Shown here: positions 1-6,245 of the stretch, in pieces | How positions within the stretch are numbered: the stretch's first letter is position 1 | How the letters are laid out: each line of letters starts with the position of its first letter | Source: an uncultured bacterium | GTDB taxonomy: Bacteria; Cyanobacteriota; Vampirovibrionia; Gastranaerophilales; Gastranaerophilaceae | DNA length: 9,618 nt | Assembly (NCBI GenBank): GCA_902803265.1 | Contig: CADCPD010000061.1 | Coordinates: forward strand, 1-9,618 | Reading direction: 5' to 3' | Translations under genes and position numbers: made by a program | Notes under the pieces: model-generated | Told to the model about the DNA's origin: nothing | The model's input: only the letters and a program-made list of their open reading frames with translations | Database searches by the model: none

Positions 1-5
1 AAATT

Positions 6-491
6 ATGTGTAATTTTTTAAAAAAGAATTTAGAAGAATTTAAAAACTTTGCAATGCGCGGAAATGTTATGGATATGGCAATCGGTATCATTATCGGGGC
101 TGCTTTCGGTAAAATTGTTAACTCTATGGTAGACGATATCATTATGCCGCCTTTAGGTTGGATTTTGGGCAGAGTTGATTTTACAAACCTATATTTAACA
201 CTACCTAATGCTGATGGAAAATTTGAACATTTTGCTTCTCTTGAAGCTGCTAAATCAGCAGGAGCAGTAACTATTAACTATGGTTTGTTTATAAATACTC
301 TTATCAGTTTTCTTATCGTTGCTTTCGCTGTATTTGTACTTGTAAAAGCTATTAACAAACTTCAAGAAGCAGCTAAAAAACCTTGTGAAACAACAGAAGA
401 AGAAGTTTGCACAACAAAACAATGCCCAAGATGTTTTTCTACAATAGATATAAAAGCAACAAAATGTCCTCATTGTACTGCTGATATCTAA
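6..491 (+). CDS. mscL: Large-conductance mechanosensitive channel MscL with C-terminal zinc ribbon
   Basis: MscL forms a homopentameric inner-membrane pore that opens under membrane tension to release solutes during hypo-osmotic shock. Seen: the family's N-terminal signature, with an amphipathic start followed by [20 protein letters not shown] at about residues 15-34 in TM1 (about 21-46), then DDIIMPPLG at 43-51. A periplasmic loop spans about 55-90 and TM2 about 91-115. The protein has 161 residues; the usual length is about 130-150. The excess is a tail with two CxxC pairs (C140/C143 and C154/C157), plus C127 and C135, which looks like a zinc ribbon. From memory, similar CP.C...IKAT.CPHC tails occur on a subset of MscL proteins. 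The start at 6 fits the family N-terminus, but its ribosome-binding site lies outside the window, so a slightly earlier start cannot be excluded. No clear terminator follows; the next gene starts 83 bases downstream. Confidence 0.96.
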   Translation: MCNFLKKNLEEFKNFAMRGNVMDMAIGIIIGAAFGKIVNSMVDDIIMPPLGWILGRVDFTNLYLTLPNADGKFEHFASLEAAKSAGAVTINYGLFINTLISFLIVAFAVFVLVKAINKLQEAAKKPCETTEEEVCTTKQCPRCFSTIDIKATKCPHCTADI

Positions 492-524
492 GATAATGAT
501 TAATATTTATTAAAATTTCGTTCT

Positions 525-550
525 TTTTATTTTAAAGTGATAAAATAAAA
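525..550. repeat. 10-bp perfect inverted repeat, A/T only
   Basis: TTTTATTTTA (525-534) and TAAAATAAAA (541-550) are perfect reverse complements around the 6-base loop AAGTGA, between mscL and the transglycosylase gene. The stem has no G or C and no T-run follows on the plus strand, so it is a poor terminator. In DNA this AT-rich it may be chance. It lies just upstream of the ribosome-binding site at 563-567 and could overlap promoter DNA, but no convincing -35/-10 pair was found. Confidence 0.4.
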
Positions 551-574
551 TCAATAAATTACGGAGACTTTATA

Positions 575-1342
575 ATGGGCGCAAATTCTGTATCAAATAA
601 CGGTCGAAAACCTGTTCAGAATAATTCTGAGACTAAAAAACCTCAAAATCCGGAAACATATATTTTGAGACAAAACGATGATGAATTACAGTCAGCCTTA
701 AATGGAAACAGAAGAGCTTGGGAAGTTCAGGATTTTGAATCAAGTTCTCAATTGTTCGGAAATCCCCAAGCAACACGTGCGCAAAGTTCTTCTGAAATTT
801 TCGGATTAGAAAAAAAGTCTCAAAAACAAACAACAGCAAAGGCTCAAAACAACAATACAAAACTTAAATCTCATATTGCTGATGTTATAAGGGATGACGA
901 AGACAGAGGAGACTCAAGATATACTCCGGAACAAGTTTCTGACTTAATTGTGGAAACGTCAAAGAAATATGATGTAGACCCTCTACTTGTAGCTTCTATA
1001 GCAAAGCAAGAAACTCATTTTACACAAGAATTATCGGGTCGTAACGGTAAAGGTATGATGCAGCTTACATCAATATCTCTTAAAGATATGTATCTTCGTT
1101 CTGACATATACGGAAAAGAAATAAAACCCCTTTTAGATAAATACGGTTCACCTGAAAAATTATTAAAAGCCGTAAAAAATAATATTGCTGTCAACATAGA
1201 AGTTGGAACAGCTTTACTCAGAAGAAAAATGCAAGACGCCAAAGGTAATCTTACAAGAGCACTTGAAAATTACAACGGTTCATCTCTGAAAGTTTCATAT
1301 GCAAAAAGCGTTAAGCAACATTATTCAGCAATGAAAAAATAA
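575..1342 (+). CDS. Lytic transglycosylase-like (SLT/goose-lysozyme fold) protein without signal peptide
   Basis: Proteins of this family cleave the MurNAc-GlcNAc bond of peptidoglycan, forming anhydro-muropeptides. Seen: 255 residues. Residues 1-115 are polar, rich in Asn, Gln, Ser and Lys, and probably disordered. The C-terminal part (about 117-255) carries the SLT motifs in order: YDVDPLLVASIAKQETHF with likely catalytic Glu146, GKGMMQLT at 158-165, NIEVGTALL at 207-215, and ENYNGSS at 231-237 (the family's AYNxG motif). The start has a good Shine-Dalgarno, GGAGA at 563-567, seven bases before the ATG. No hydrophobic signal peptide or lipobox is visible, which is odd for an enzyme acting in the periplasm. 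It may use another export route, be released by lysis, or serve a secretion machine. It could share a transcript with mscL (83-base gap), but no promoter settles this. The domain call is firm; the biological role is not known. Confidence 0.88.
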   Translation: MGANSVSNNGRKPVQNNSETKKPQNPETYILRQNDDELQSALNGNRRAWEVQDFESSSQLFGNPQATRAQSSSEIFGLEKKSQKQTTAKAQNNNTKLKSHIADVIRDDEDRGDSRYTPEQVSDLIVETSKKYDVDPLLVASIAKQETHFTQELSGRNGKGMMQLTSISLKDMYLRSDIYGKEIKPLLDKYGSPEKLLKAVKNNIAVNIEVGTALLRRKMQDAKGNLTRALENYNGSSLKVSYAKSVKQHYSAMKK

Positions 1343-1350
1343 AAATTTTA

Positions 1351-1371
1351 ATTGATATTTTTTTTCACGAT
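1351..1371. promoter_or_regulatory. Candidate upstream Rex-like motif (copy 1)
   Basis: The pattern ATTGA-N9-TCACGAT occurs here and again at 1470-1490 with identical internal spacing, on either side of the adhE promoter. The right half (TTCACGA) differs at one position from the published Rex half-site TTCACAA. The left half matches only TTG of TTGTGAA, and the spacer is one base longer than in the standard 18-bp site. It may be a degenerate operator for Rex, whose gene follows adhE, or chance. Confidence 0.3.
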
Positions 1372-1435
1372 ATAACCATTTTTCTGTAAACAAAAATTTT
1401 TAACAAAAACTTTATTTTCTTGATTATGTTTACAA

Positions 1436-1464
1436 TTGACAAAAGGGTTATTATATTTTATATT
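1436..1464 (+). promoter_or_regulatory. Sigma70-type promoter of adhE
   Basis: A perfect -35 hexamer TTGACA (1436-1441) is followed after exactly 17 bases by the -10-like TATATT (1459-1464). Transcription would begin near 1471, giving a leader of about 38 bases. The leader ends in the strong Shine-Dalgarno GGGAGGG (1498-1504), four bases before the adhE ATG at 1509. A second TATAAT at 1466-1471 is too far from the -35 (24 bases) to be its partner. TTTACAA (1429-1435), a one-mismatch Rex half-site, abuts the -35. Confidence 0.75.
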
Positions 1465-1469
1465 ATATA

Positions 1470-1490
1470 ATTGAGGAAATAAATCACGAT
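1470..1490. promoter_or_regulatory. Candidate downstream Rex-like motif (copy 2)
   Basis: Second copy of ATTGA-N9-TCACGAT, 119 bases after the first. It covers the predicted transcription start and early leader of adhE, where a bound repressor would block initiation. As an imperfect Rex-like site it reads TTGAGGA, five bases, ATCACGA: five of seven matches in each half to TTGTGAA and TTCACAA, with a spacer one base too long. The position fits a repressor operator; the sequence match is only partial. Confidence 0.35.
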
Positions 1491-1508
1491 TAAAAAAGGG
1501 AGGGATTT

Positions 1509-4181
1509 ATGCCAAGAACAAAGGCTAAAAGCACAGCAAAAACAAAAAAAGAGACTACTGTTGAAAAACTTGAAAAAGCATATAATTCAAGCAATTTAGT
1601 TGATAGTGTAGAATCTTTGGATTTACTTATAAAGAGAGTTAAAAAAGCTCAGGAGCAATATTCAACATACACACAAGAGCAAGTTGACGCAATATTCAAA
1701 GCAGCAGCAACTGCAGCAGATAAAGCAAGAATTCCGTTAGCAAAAATGGCAGTTGAAGATACCGGAATGGGTATTGTTGAAGATAAAATTATCAAAAACC
1801 ATTTTGCAGCAGAATATATTTTTAATAAACACAAAAACGCAAAAACTTGCGGAATAATAAAAGAAGATAAGAATAACGGTATAAAAATAGTTGCAGAACC
1901 TTTAGGCGTTATTGCAGGTATAATTCCTACAACAAATCCTACTTCTACTGCAATTTTTAAATCATTAATTTGCTTAAAGACAAGAAATGCAATAGTATTT
2001 TCACCACATCCTAGAGCAAAAAAATCAACTATTGAAGCTGCAAAATTAGTACTTGAAGCAGCAGTAAAAGCAGGTGCACCAAAAGATATAATCGGATGGA
2101 TTGATACTCCGTCTATGGAATTATCGAATGCACTTTTACACCACCCTGATATCAGTTGCATATTAGCAACAGGCGGCCCAGGAATGGTTAAAGCAGCATA
2201 CTCATCAGGAAAACCAGCTCTTGGGGTAGGCCCTGGAAATGTTCCTGCAATAATTGATGAAACAGCAGACATAAAAATGGCAGTGTCATCGATTTTAATG
2301 TCAAAAACTTTTGATAACGGTATGATTTGCGCTTCTGAACAATCTGTAACTATCGTTAAAGATATTTATGACGAAGTAAAAAAAGAATTTGAGTACAGAG
2401 GAGCATACATTTTATCAGAAAAAGAATCTGAAAAATTAGCAAAATTCATCTTAACAGAAAACGGAACAGTAAACCCTGCAATAGTAGGACAGCCTGCTTA
2501 TGAAATAGCTAAAATGTCAGGATTAAAAGTTCCTGAATCTGTAAAAGTATTGATTTCTGAAAGAAAAAAAGTTGAAAGTGATGATCCGTATGCTCACGAA
2601 AAATTGTCACCAATTTTGGCAATGTACAAAGCAAAAGATTATACTCAAGCAGTTGATATGGCTCACAACTTGGTACTTCTTGGAGGTGCAGGACATACAG
2701 CAGCTTTGTATACAGATTCAAGAACTCAAGAAAGAATTAATTACTTTGCGAAGAAAATTCCTACCTGCAGATTATTAATCAATTCTCCATCGTCTCAAGG
2801 CGGTATCGGTGATTTATATAACTTCAGATTAGAACCGTCATTGACACTTGGATGCGGTTCATGGGGCGGCAACTCTGTCAGCGGTAACGTTGGCGTTGAA
2901 CATTTATTAAATTGTAAAACAGTTGCTGAAAGGAGAGAAAATATGCTTTGGTTTAAAGTTCCGCCAAAAGTTTACTTTAAAAGAGGTGCTACAGATTTAG
3001 CTTTAAGAGTTTTAAAAGACAAAAAACGTGCATTCATTGTTACAGACAGATTTTTATTTAATTCCGGTGCTATATATAACATTACAAATGTTTTGGATGA
3101 ATTAAATATAGATTATCAAATATTCTTTGATGTAAAACCTGATCCTACATTATCAACAATTAATGAAGCATTATCAATATTAAGACCGTATGAGCCTGAT
3201 TTAATTATCGCATTAGGTGGTGGTTCTCCGATGGATGCAGCAAAAATTATGTGGTTAATGTACGAACAGCCTGAAACAATCTTTGAAGATATTTCAATGA
3301 GATTTATGGATATCAGAAAAAGAATATGCCAAATCCCTGATTTAGGTAAAAAAGCAACAATGGTATGTATTCCAACAACATCAGGTACCGGTTCTGAAGT
3401 AACACCGTTTGCCATAATTACCGATGATAAGACTCACGTAAAATATGCAATAGCAGATTATGCATTAACACCAAACATGGCAATTATCGATCCAAACTTT
3501 GTTGACCATATGCCGAAAGGTTTAACTGCGGCATCAGGTATTGATGCATTAGTTCACGCTATTGAAGCTTATGTATCTTGTATGGCAACAAACTTCACTA
3601 ATGCTCATGCATTAGAAGCTACAAAACAAGTATTCAGATATTTGGAACGTTCATACAAAGAAGGTGCTAATGACCCTGTTGCAAGAGAAAAAATGCACTA
3701 TGCCGCAACAATTGCCGGTATGGCATTTGCAAACTCATTCTTAGGTTTGTGTCACTCAATGGCTCACAAATTAGGTGCAATGTTTAATGTTCCTCACGGT
3801 GTTGCCAATGCATTATTGATTCGTCAAGTTATAAAATTCAACGCTACAGACTGTCCTAAAAAACAAGCGACATTCTCTCAATACAAATATCCGAATGCAA
3901 AAACTAAATACGGACAAATTGCTGATGAACTTGGTTTAGGCGGAAAAAATGACGATGAAAAAGTTGAACGTTTAATAAACGAAGTTGACAGACTTATGAA
4001 ATCTATTGATTTACCAAATTCAATAAAAGATTTTGGAGTTTCTAAAAAAGACTTTGAATCTAAACTTGACGAAATGGTAGAATTAGCTTTTGATGACCAA
4101 TGTACAGGCGCAAATCCAGTTTATCCGTTGATGTCTGATATTAAAAAACTTTATATCGATGCTTATAACGGCACTGTATAA
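1509..4181 (+). CDS. adhE: Bifunctional acetaldehyde-CoA/alcohol dehydrogenase AdhE
   Basis: AdhE reduces acetyl-CoA to acetaldehyde and then to ethanol, oxidising two NADH, and is the main ethanol branch of mixed-acid fermentation. In characterised homologues it polymerises into cytoplasmic spirosomes. Seen: 890 residues in two domains. The aldehyde dehydrogenase half (about 30-460) has IPTTNPTSTAIFKS near 139-152, ATGGPGMVKAAYSSGKPALG near 220-239, and the thiol nucleophile Cys274 in NGMICASEQ. A linker around 445-480 leads to the iron-dependent alcohol dehydrogenase half, with ALGGGSPMDAAK at 568-579 and TTSGTGSEVTPFA at 623-635. Metal ligands Asp679, His683, His749 and His763 have the same spacing as E. 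coli AdhE 653/657/723/737. Compared with E. coli it has about 28 extra Lys/Thr-rich N-terminal residues and lacks the Lys/Ala-rich C-terminal tail. The start is set by GGGAGGG at 1498-1504. The downstream gene is the redox repressor rex, the probable regulator. All catalytic residues are present and the frame is intact. Confidence 0.98.
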   Translation: MPRTKAKSTAKTKKETTVEKLEKAYNSSNLVDSVESLDLLIKRVKKAQEQYSTYTQEQVDAIFKAAATAADKARIPLAKMAVEDTGMGIVEDKIIKNHFAAEYIFNKHKNAKTCGIIKEDKNNGIKIVAEPLGVIAGIIPTTNPTSTAIFKSLICLKTRNAIVFSPHPRAKKSTIEAAKLVLEAAVKAGAPKDIIGWIDTPSMELSNALLHHPDISCILATGGPGMVKAAYSSGKPALGVGPGNVPAIIDETADIKMAVSSILMSKTFDNGMICASEQSVTIVKDIYDEVKKEFEYRGAYILSEKESEKLAKFILTENGTVNPAIVGQPAYEIAKMSGLKVPESVKVLISERKKVESDDPYAHEKLSPILAMYKAKDYTQAVDMAHNLVLLGGAGHTAALYTDSRTQERINYFAKKIPTCRLLINSPSSQGGIGDLYNFRLEPSLTLGCGSWGGNSVSGNVGVEHLLNCKTVAERRENMLWFKVPPKVYFKRGATDLALRVLKDKKRAFIVTDRFLFNSGAIYNITNVLDELNIDYQIFFDVKPDPTLSTINEALSILRPYEPDLIIALGGGSPMDAAKIMWLMYEQPETIFEDISMRFMDIRKRICQIPDLGKKATMVCIPTTSGTGSEVTPFAIITDDKTHVKYAIADYALTPNMAIIDPNFVDHMPKGLTAASGIDALVHAIEAYVSCMATNFTNAHALEATKQVFRYLERSYKEGANDPVAREKMHYAATIAGMAFANSFLGLCHSMAHKLGAMFNVPHGVANALLIRQVIKFNATDCPKKQATFSQYKYPNAKTKYGQIADELGLGGKNDDEKVERLINEVDRLMKSIDLPNSIKDFGVSKKDFESKLDEMVELAFDDQCTGANPVYPLMSDIKKLYIDAYNGTV
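2929..2945 (+). promoter_or_regulatory. Internal Shine-Dalgarno and in-frame ATG at the AdhE domain junction
   Basis: AAAGGAG (2929-2935) is followed after seven bases by an ATG (2943-2945) in the adhE frame, codon 479. The motif falls exactly where the aldehyde dehydrogenase half and linker end and the iron alcohol dehydrogenase half begins. Initiation here would give a separate protein of about 412 residues with all four metal ligands. The bases also encode the conserved ERRENML stretch, so the resemblance may be a by-product of codon choice. Confidence 0.35.
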
Positions 4182-4200
4182 ATATTTTTAAACACTTAAG

Positions 4201-4242
4201 TATTTACTAAGAAAGTTATAATTAAGACTTTCTTAGTAAATA
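4201..4242. repeat. Perfect 16-bp inverted repeat between adhE and rex
   Basis: Left arm TATTTACTAAGAAAGT (4201-4216) and right arm ACTTTCTTAGTAAATA (4227-4242) are exact reverse complements around a 10-base loop, TATAATTAAG. It starts 20 bases after the adhE stop and ends 16 bases before the rex Shine-Dalgarno. No T-run follows the right arm, so it is not a classical intrinsic terminator for adhE. As RNA it would form a stable hairpin that could block 3' decay of adhE or modulate rex; as DNA it could be an operator for a dimeric regulator. The arms do not match a Rex site. The loop contains TATAAT, but no -35 sits upstream of it. Confidence 0.8.
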
Positions 4243-4268
4243 TAACTATGCTTATAAAAGAGGTTCAA

Positions 4269-4880
4269 ATGAATATCCCTGAAAAAGTTATAAACAGATT
4301 AACTTTATACCATTATATACTTGAAGATTGTAATAATAATGAAGAAAATATATCCAGTACAAAAATTGCCGAATTACTGAATATAGATAATTCTCAAGTA
4401 AGAAAAGATATAAAATATCTTAATAATACAGGTAAATGCCGAGTTGGATATAATGTTCAGAAATTAAAATCAGCGATAGAAAAAGAACTTGGGTTTAAAA
4501 AAGAAAGAGATGCTTTTATTATCGGAGCGGGAAATTTAGGCTCGGCACTGGCAAAATTTGACAGTTTTAAAAACTATGGATTACAAGTTCTTGCAATGTT
4601 CGATAATGACCCTAAAAAAGTCGGGTTGTCAATAAACAACAAAGAAGTTTTTCACATATCAAAATTACCTGATTTAATTAAACGATTAAATGTAAATATA
4701 GCAATATTGACTGTACCCAGAGAATACGCAAAAGAAACGGCAAATTTTCTTGTAAAATCCGGAATAAAATATATCTGGAATTTTACACCATGCATACTTG
4801 ACGTTCCTAAAAACGTCAAGGTGTGGAACGAAAACTTAATCGGAAGCTTCCTTCAGTTTATCAATAAGGATGAGATGTAA
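4269..4880 (+). CDS. rex: Redox-sensing transcriptional repressor Rex
   Basis: Rex is a homodimeric cytoplasmic repressor that binds operators when NAD+ dominates and releases them when NADH rises, de-repressing fermentation genes including adhE in several bacteria. Seen: 203 residues (family about 200-215). An N-terminal winged helix (about 1-75) contains NSQVRKDIKYL (41-51) and the GKCRVGYNV stretch (55-63). The Rossmann NADH-binding domain has IIGAGNLGSAL (84-94), FDNDPKKVG (111-119), AILTVPREYA (145-154) and WNFTPCILDVP (170-180). A C-terminal helix (about 187-200) should swap between subunits. The start at 4269 is preferred because AGAGG (4259-4263) lies five bases upstream and MNIPEKVINRL matches the usual Rex start; an in-frame ATG at 4248 adds seven residues ahead of that site. 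It lies 87 bases after adhE on the same strand, separated by the inverted repeat at 4201-4242, and probably shares its transcript. Confidence 0.95.
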   Translation: MNIPEKVINRLTLYHYILEDCNNNEENISSTKIAELLNIDNSQVRKDIKYLNNTGKCRVGYNVQKLKSAIEKELGFKKERDAFIIGAGNLGSALAKFDSFKNYGLQVLAMFDNDPKKVGLSINNKEVFHISKLPDLIKRLNVNIAILTVPREYAKETANFLVKSGIKYIWNFTPCILDVPKNVKVWNENLIGSFLQFINKDEM

Positions 4881-4901
4881 TTAACAATACAAAATGTATT
4901 T

Positions 4902-6074
4902 CTATGCAGATGGTTTATAATTAGGATCATTCATCCTATTTATTTCTTCAAGAGCTTTATTAAGTTTTTTAGTTTCATAATCATCAGGAGCAGGCAAAGC
5001 TACATCACCCAATCCAGGGGCACCATTTGAATTTGGGATAAAGAAAGATAAGACATTTAGAGCCACTCTACCTGCGACTCTCCATCCTGACTCATTGTGT
5101 ATTTCAGCTTCTGCATCAGCTCTTTCTCTCTCTTCGCGAATAGCTCTACCTCTTTCAACCTGTTCTTGGTTACGAACTTGATTTGTAAGATTATTATTTA
5201 AGTTCATAGAGAAATTTCTTGCTTCTTCGAGTCTTCTATTTTCTTCTGCTTCCGCAGCTTCTTTTGCAAGTTTTGCCTGACCTTGACTATACTTCACTGC
5301 TGCTTGTTCTGTTGTTTGCAAGCCTGATGTATCAATTTCACCATTTAAGGTAACATATTTAGGATCTTTTGAAGAACCTACAACTAAATCGCCATTTTGA
5401 TTTACGTTTCCGTTTTCAATATTGCGTTGTTTTATCTCATCTGCTTTTTCTCTTAATTCTGACGCAGATGGTTTATAATTCGGGTCATTTCCGTGTTGAG
5501 CTTTTAGTTCCAAATCAGCATAATACTCCCATCCTTTATTATTTTGGACGGGAACATCAACCTGAACATCTGCTTGCGGTTTTTCTTCCGTTTCTGTAGT
5601 TTCTTTCATTTCTGACTTAGCAACTTCATCTTCTGCAAGTGCTATTTCAGCTTTTATTTCAGAATTTTCAGAATTTAATTTCACACTTTCTGTTTCTAAA
5701 TCCGCACCGGTTTTTGCTAAATCTTCGCCAGTTTTCTCCAAATCCGATTTTTGAGAAGACAAAGCATCTTCTTGTTCTTTATATTCTTTAAAGGTATTTT
5801 CCAAATCTCCGATTTCATCCTCAATTGCAACTCTTTGTGCATCATCTTCACAAGAATCCAAACTAGCTTGCAATGAAGATAATTGACCCTCTACACCTGT
5901 ACGCAACTTTTGTACATCTGCAAATTGACCGTCAACATCAGCTACTTCTTTCTGATTTGAGGCAATATCTTTCGTATTTTTATCTGTTTTAGAAACATTA
6001 TCTGTTATATTTTGCTCATTAATGTTTAATTTACTTTGCAAAGACGCCAATAAAGATGCAGGATCCATACACAT
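4902..6074 (-). CDS. Coiled-coil-rich protein of unknown function with repeated NDPNYKPSA motif
   Basis: The family is not recognised. Seen: 390 residues, highly charged and rich in Glu, Lys, Asn and Gln. Residues about 12-155 form a long predicted coiled coil with heptad-like Leu/Ile spacing. A low-complexity Thr/Glu/Val linker follows (about 156-178), then GWEYYADLELKAQ. A second charged helical stretch spans about 255-328, and 338-346 (ALNVLSFFI-like) is the only hydrophobic patch. The nonapeptide NDPNYKPSA occurs at 196-204 and again as the last nine residues. There is no signal peptide, lipobox or clear membrane helix. Start choice: GGAG at 6085-6088 lies ten bases before the ATG at 6074. 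A GTG at 6080 is only four bases away and an ATG at 6068 is sixteen, so either remains possible. The gene converges on rex with a 21-base gap and is divergent from the zinc-ribbon gene. A structural or scaffolding role is a guess from composition only. Confidence 0.85.
   Translation of the reverse strand: MCMDPASLLASLQSKLNINEQNITDNVSKTDKNTKDIASNQKEVADVDGQFADVQKLRTGVEGQLSSLQASLDSCEDDAQRVAIEDEIGDLENTFKEYKEQEDALSSQKSDLEKTGEDLAKTGADLETESVKLNSENSEIKAEIALAEDEVAKSEMKETTETEEKPQADVQVDVPVQNNKGWEYYADLELKAQHGNDPNYKPSASELREKADEIKQRNIENGNVNQNGDLVVGSSKDPKYVTLNGEIDTSGLQTTEQAAVKYSQGQAKLAKEAAEAEENRRLEEARNFSMNLNNNLTNQVRNQEQVERGRAIREERERADAEAEIHNESGWRVAGRVALNVLSFFIPNSNGAPGLGDVALPAPDDYETKKLNKALEEINRMNDPNYKPSA
4905..4931 (-). 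repeat. Direct repeat copy encoding the C-terminal NDPNYKPSA
   Basis: These 27 bases encode the last nine residues of the coiled-coil protein and match 5463-5489 at 24 of 27 positions, including a 17-base identical core (GCAGATGGTTTATAATT on the plus strand). The stop codon follows directly, and the residues read past it do not resemble the SELREKADEIK that follows the other copy. Confidence 0.8.
5463..5489 (-). repeat. Direct repeat copy encoding the internal NDPNYKPSA
   Basis: Internal partner of 4905-4931. It encodes residues 196-204 of the coiled-coil protein, just after the WEYYADLELKAQ segment and before a charged helix. The three mismatches are two silent third-position changes and one third-position change in the Pro codon, so the peptide is conserved exactly. 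Confidence 0.8.
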
Positions 6075-6155
6075 ACACACAATTCTCCATGTTATTCAAT
6101 ATTTAACAAGTTTAATATCGGCAAAATCGCCAAAAGGCTTTAGTACTCCCATCCC

Positions 6156-6175
6156 ATCATATCATATCATATCAT
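6156..6175. repeat. Pentanucleotide tandem repeat (ATCAT)4
   Basis: Four perfect head-to-tail copies of ATCAT, with partial matches on both sides, in the 193-base region between the divergently transcribed coiled-coil and zinc-ribbon genes. If the minus-strand -10 at 6183-6188 is real, the repeat would begin the 5' leader of the coiled-coil gene. It lies upstream of the plus-strand promoter at 6217-6245. Copy number could vary by slippage, but four copies is few. Confidence 0.75.
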
Positions 6176-6182
6176 ATAGAGT

Positions 6183-6188
6183 ATTATA
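6183..6188 (-). promoter_or_regulatory. Candidate -10 element for the coiled-coil gene
   Basis: The plus-strand ATTATA reads TATAAT, a perfect -10 hexamer, on the minus strand, about 109 bases upstream of the preferred ATG at 6074. The -35 region is weak: only three of six positions match at the 17-base spacing. Transcription would start near 6176, next to the ATCAT repeat. The rest of 6075-6267 shows no other clear minus-strand promoter. Confidence 0.35.
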
Positions 6189-6216
6189 CTTGAATTTCAG
6201 CCATTCTAAGCTTACG

Positions 6217-6245
6217 TTTACAAAAATTAACACAACATATATAAT
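6217..6245 (+). promoter_or_regulatory. Sigma70-type promoter of the small zinc-ribbon gene
   Basis: TTTACA (6217-6222, five of six to consensus) and a perfect TATAAT (6240-6245) are separated by exactly 17 bases. Transcription would start near 6252, giving a leader of only about 16 bases that begins at the weak Shine-Dalgarno AAAGG (6253-6257). This gene therefore seems to have its own promoter. Confidence 0.7.

Noticed and set aside
575..592. Met-Gly start of the transglycosylase as a myristoylation-type signal
   Set aside because: Position 6 is Val rather than the Ser or Thr of the eukaryotic consensus, and nothing else points to action inside a eukaryotic host.
1649..2272. Long open frame on the minus strand inside adhE (207 codons)
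   Set aside because: It is fully antisense to a highly conserved part of AdhE, has no family features, and arises from the codon bias of the real gene.
3116..3415. Minus-strand open frame of 99 codons inside adhE
   Set aside because: It lies opposite the conserved iron-alcohol dehydrogenase motifs and has no recognisable domain or ribosome-binding site of note.
4217..4222. TATAAT in the palindrome loop as the -10 of a rex promoter
   Set aside because: No -35-like hexamer lies 16-18 bases upstream; the element falls in AT-rich DNA where TATAAT is frequent.
4201..4242. Reading the adhE-rex palindrome as an intrinsic terminator
   Set aside because: No T-run follows the stem on either strand and the stem is AT-rich, so it was listed as an inverted repeat of unknown function.
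4886..4900. AATAC...GTATT hairpin between the convergent rex and coiled-coil genes as a terminator
   Set aside because: A five-base AT-rich stem is too weak and too likely by chance.
5369..5599. Plus-strand open frame of 76 codons opposite the coiled-coil gene
   Set aside because: A shadow of the minus-strand gene, with no supporting motif.
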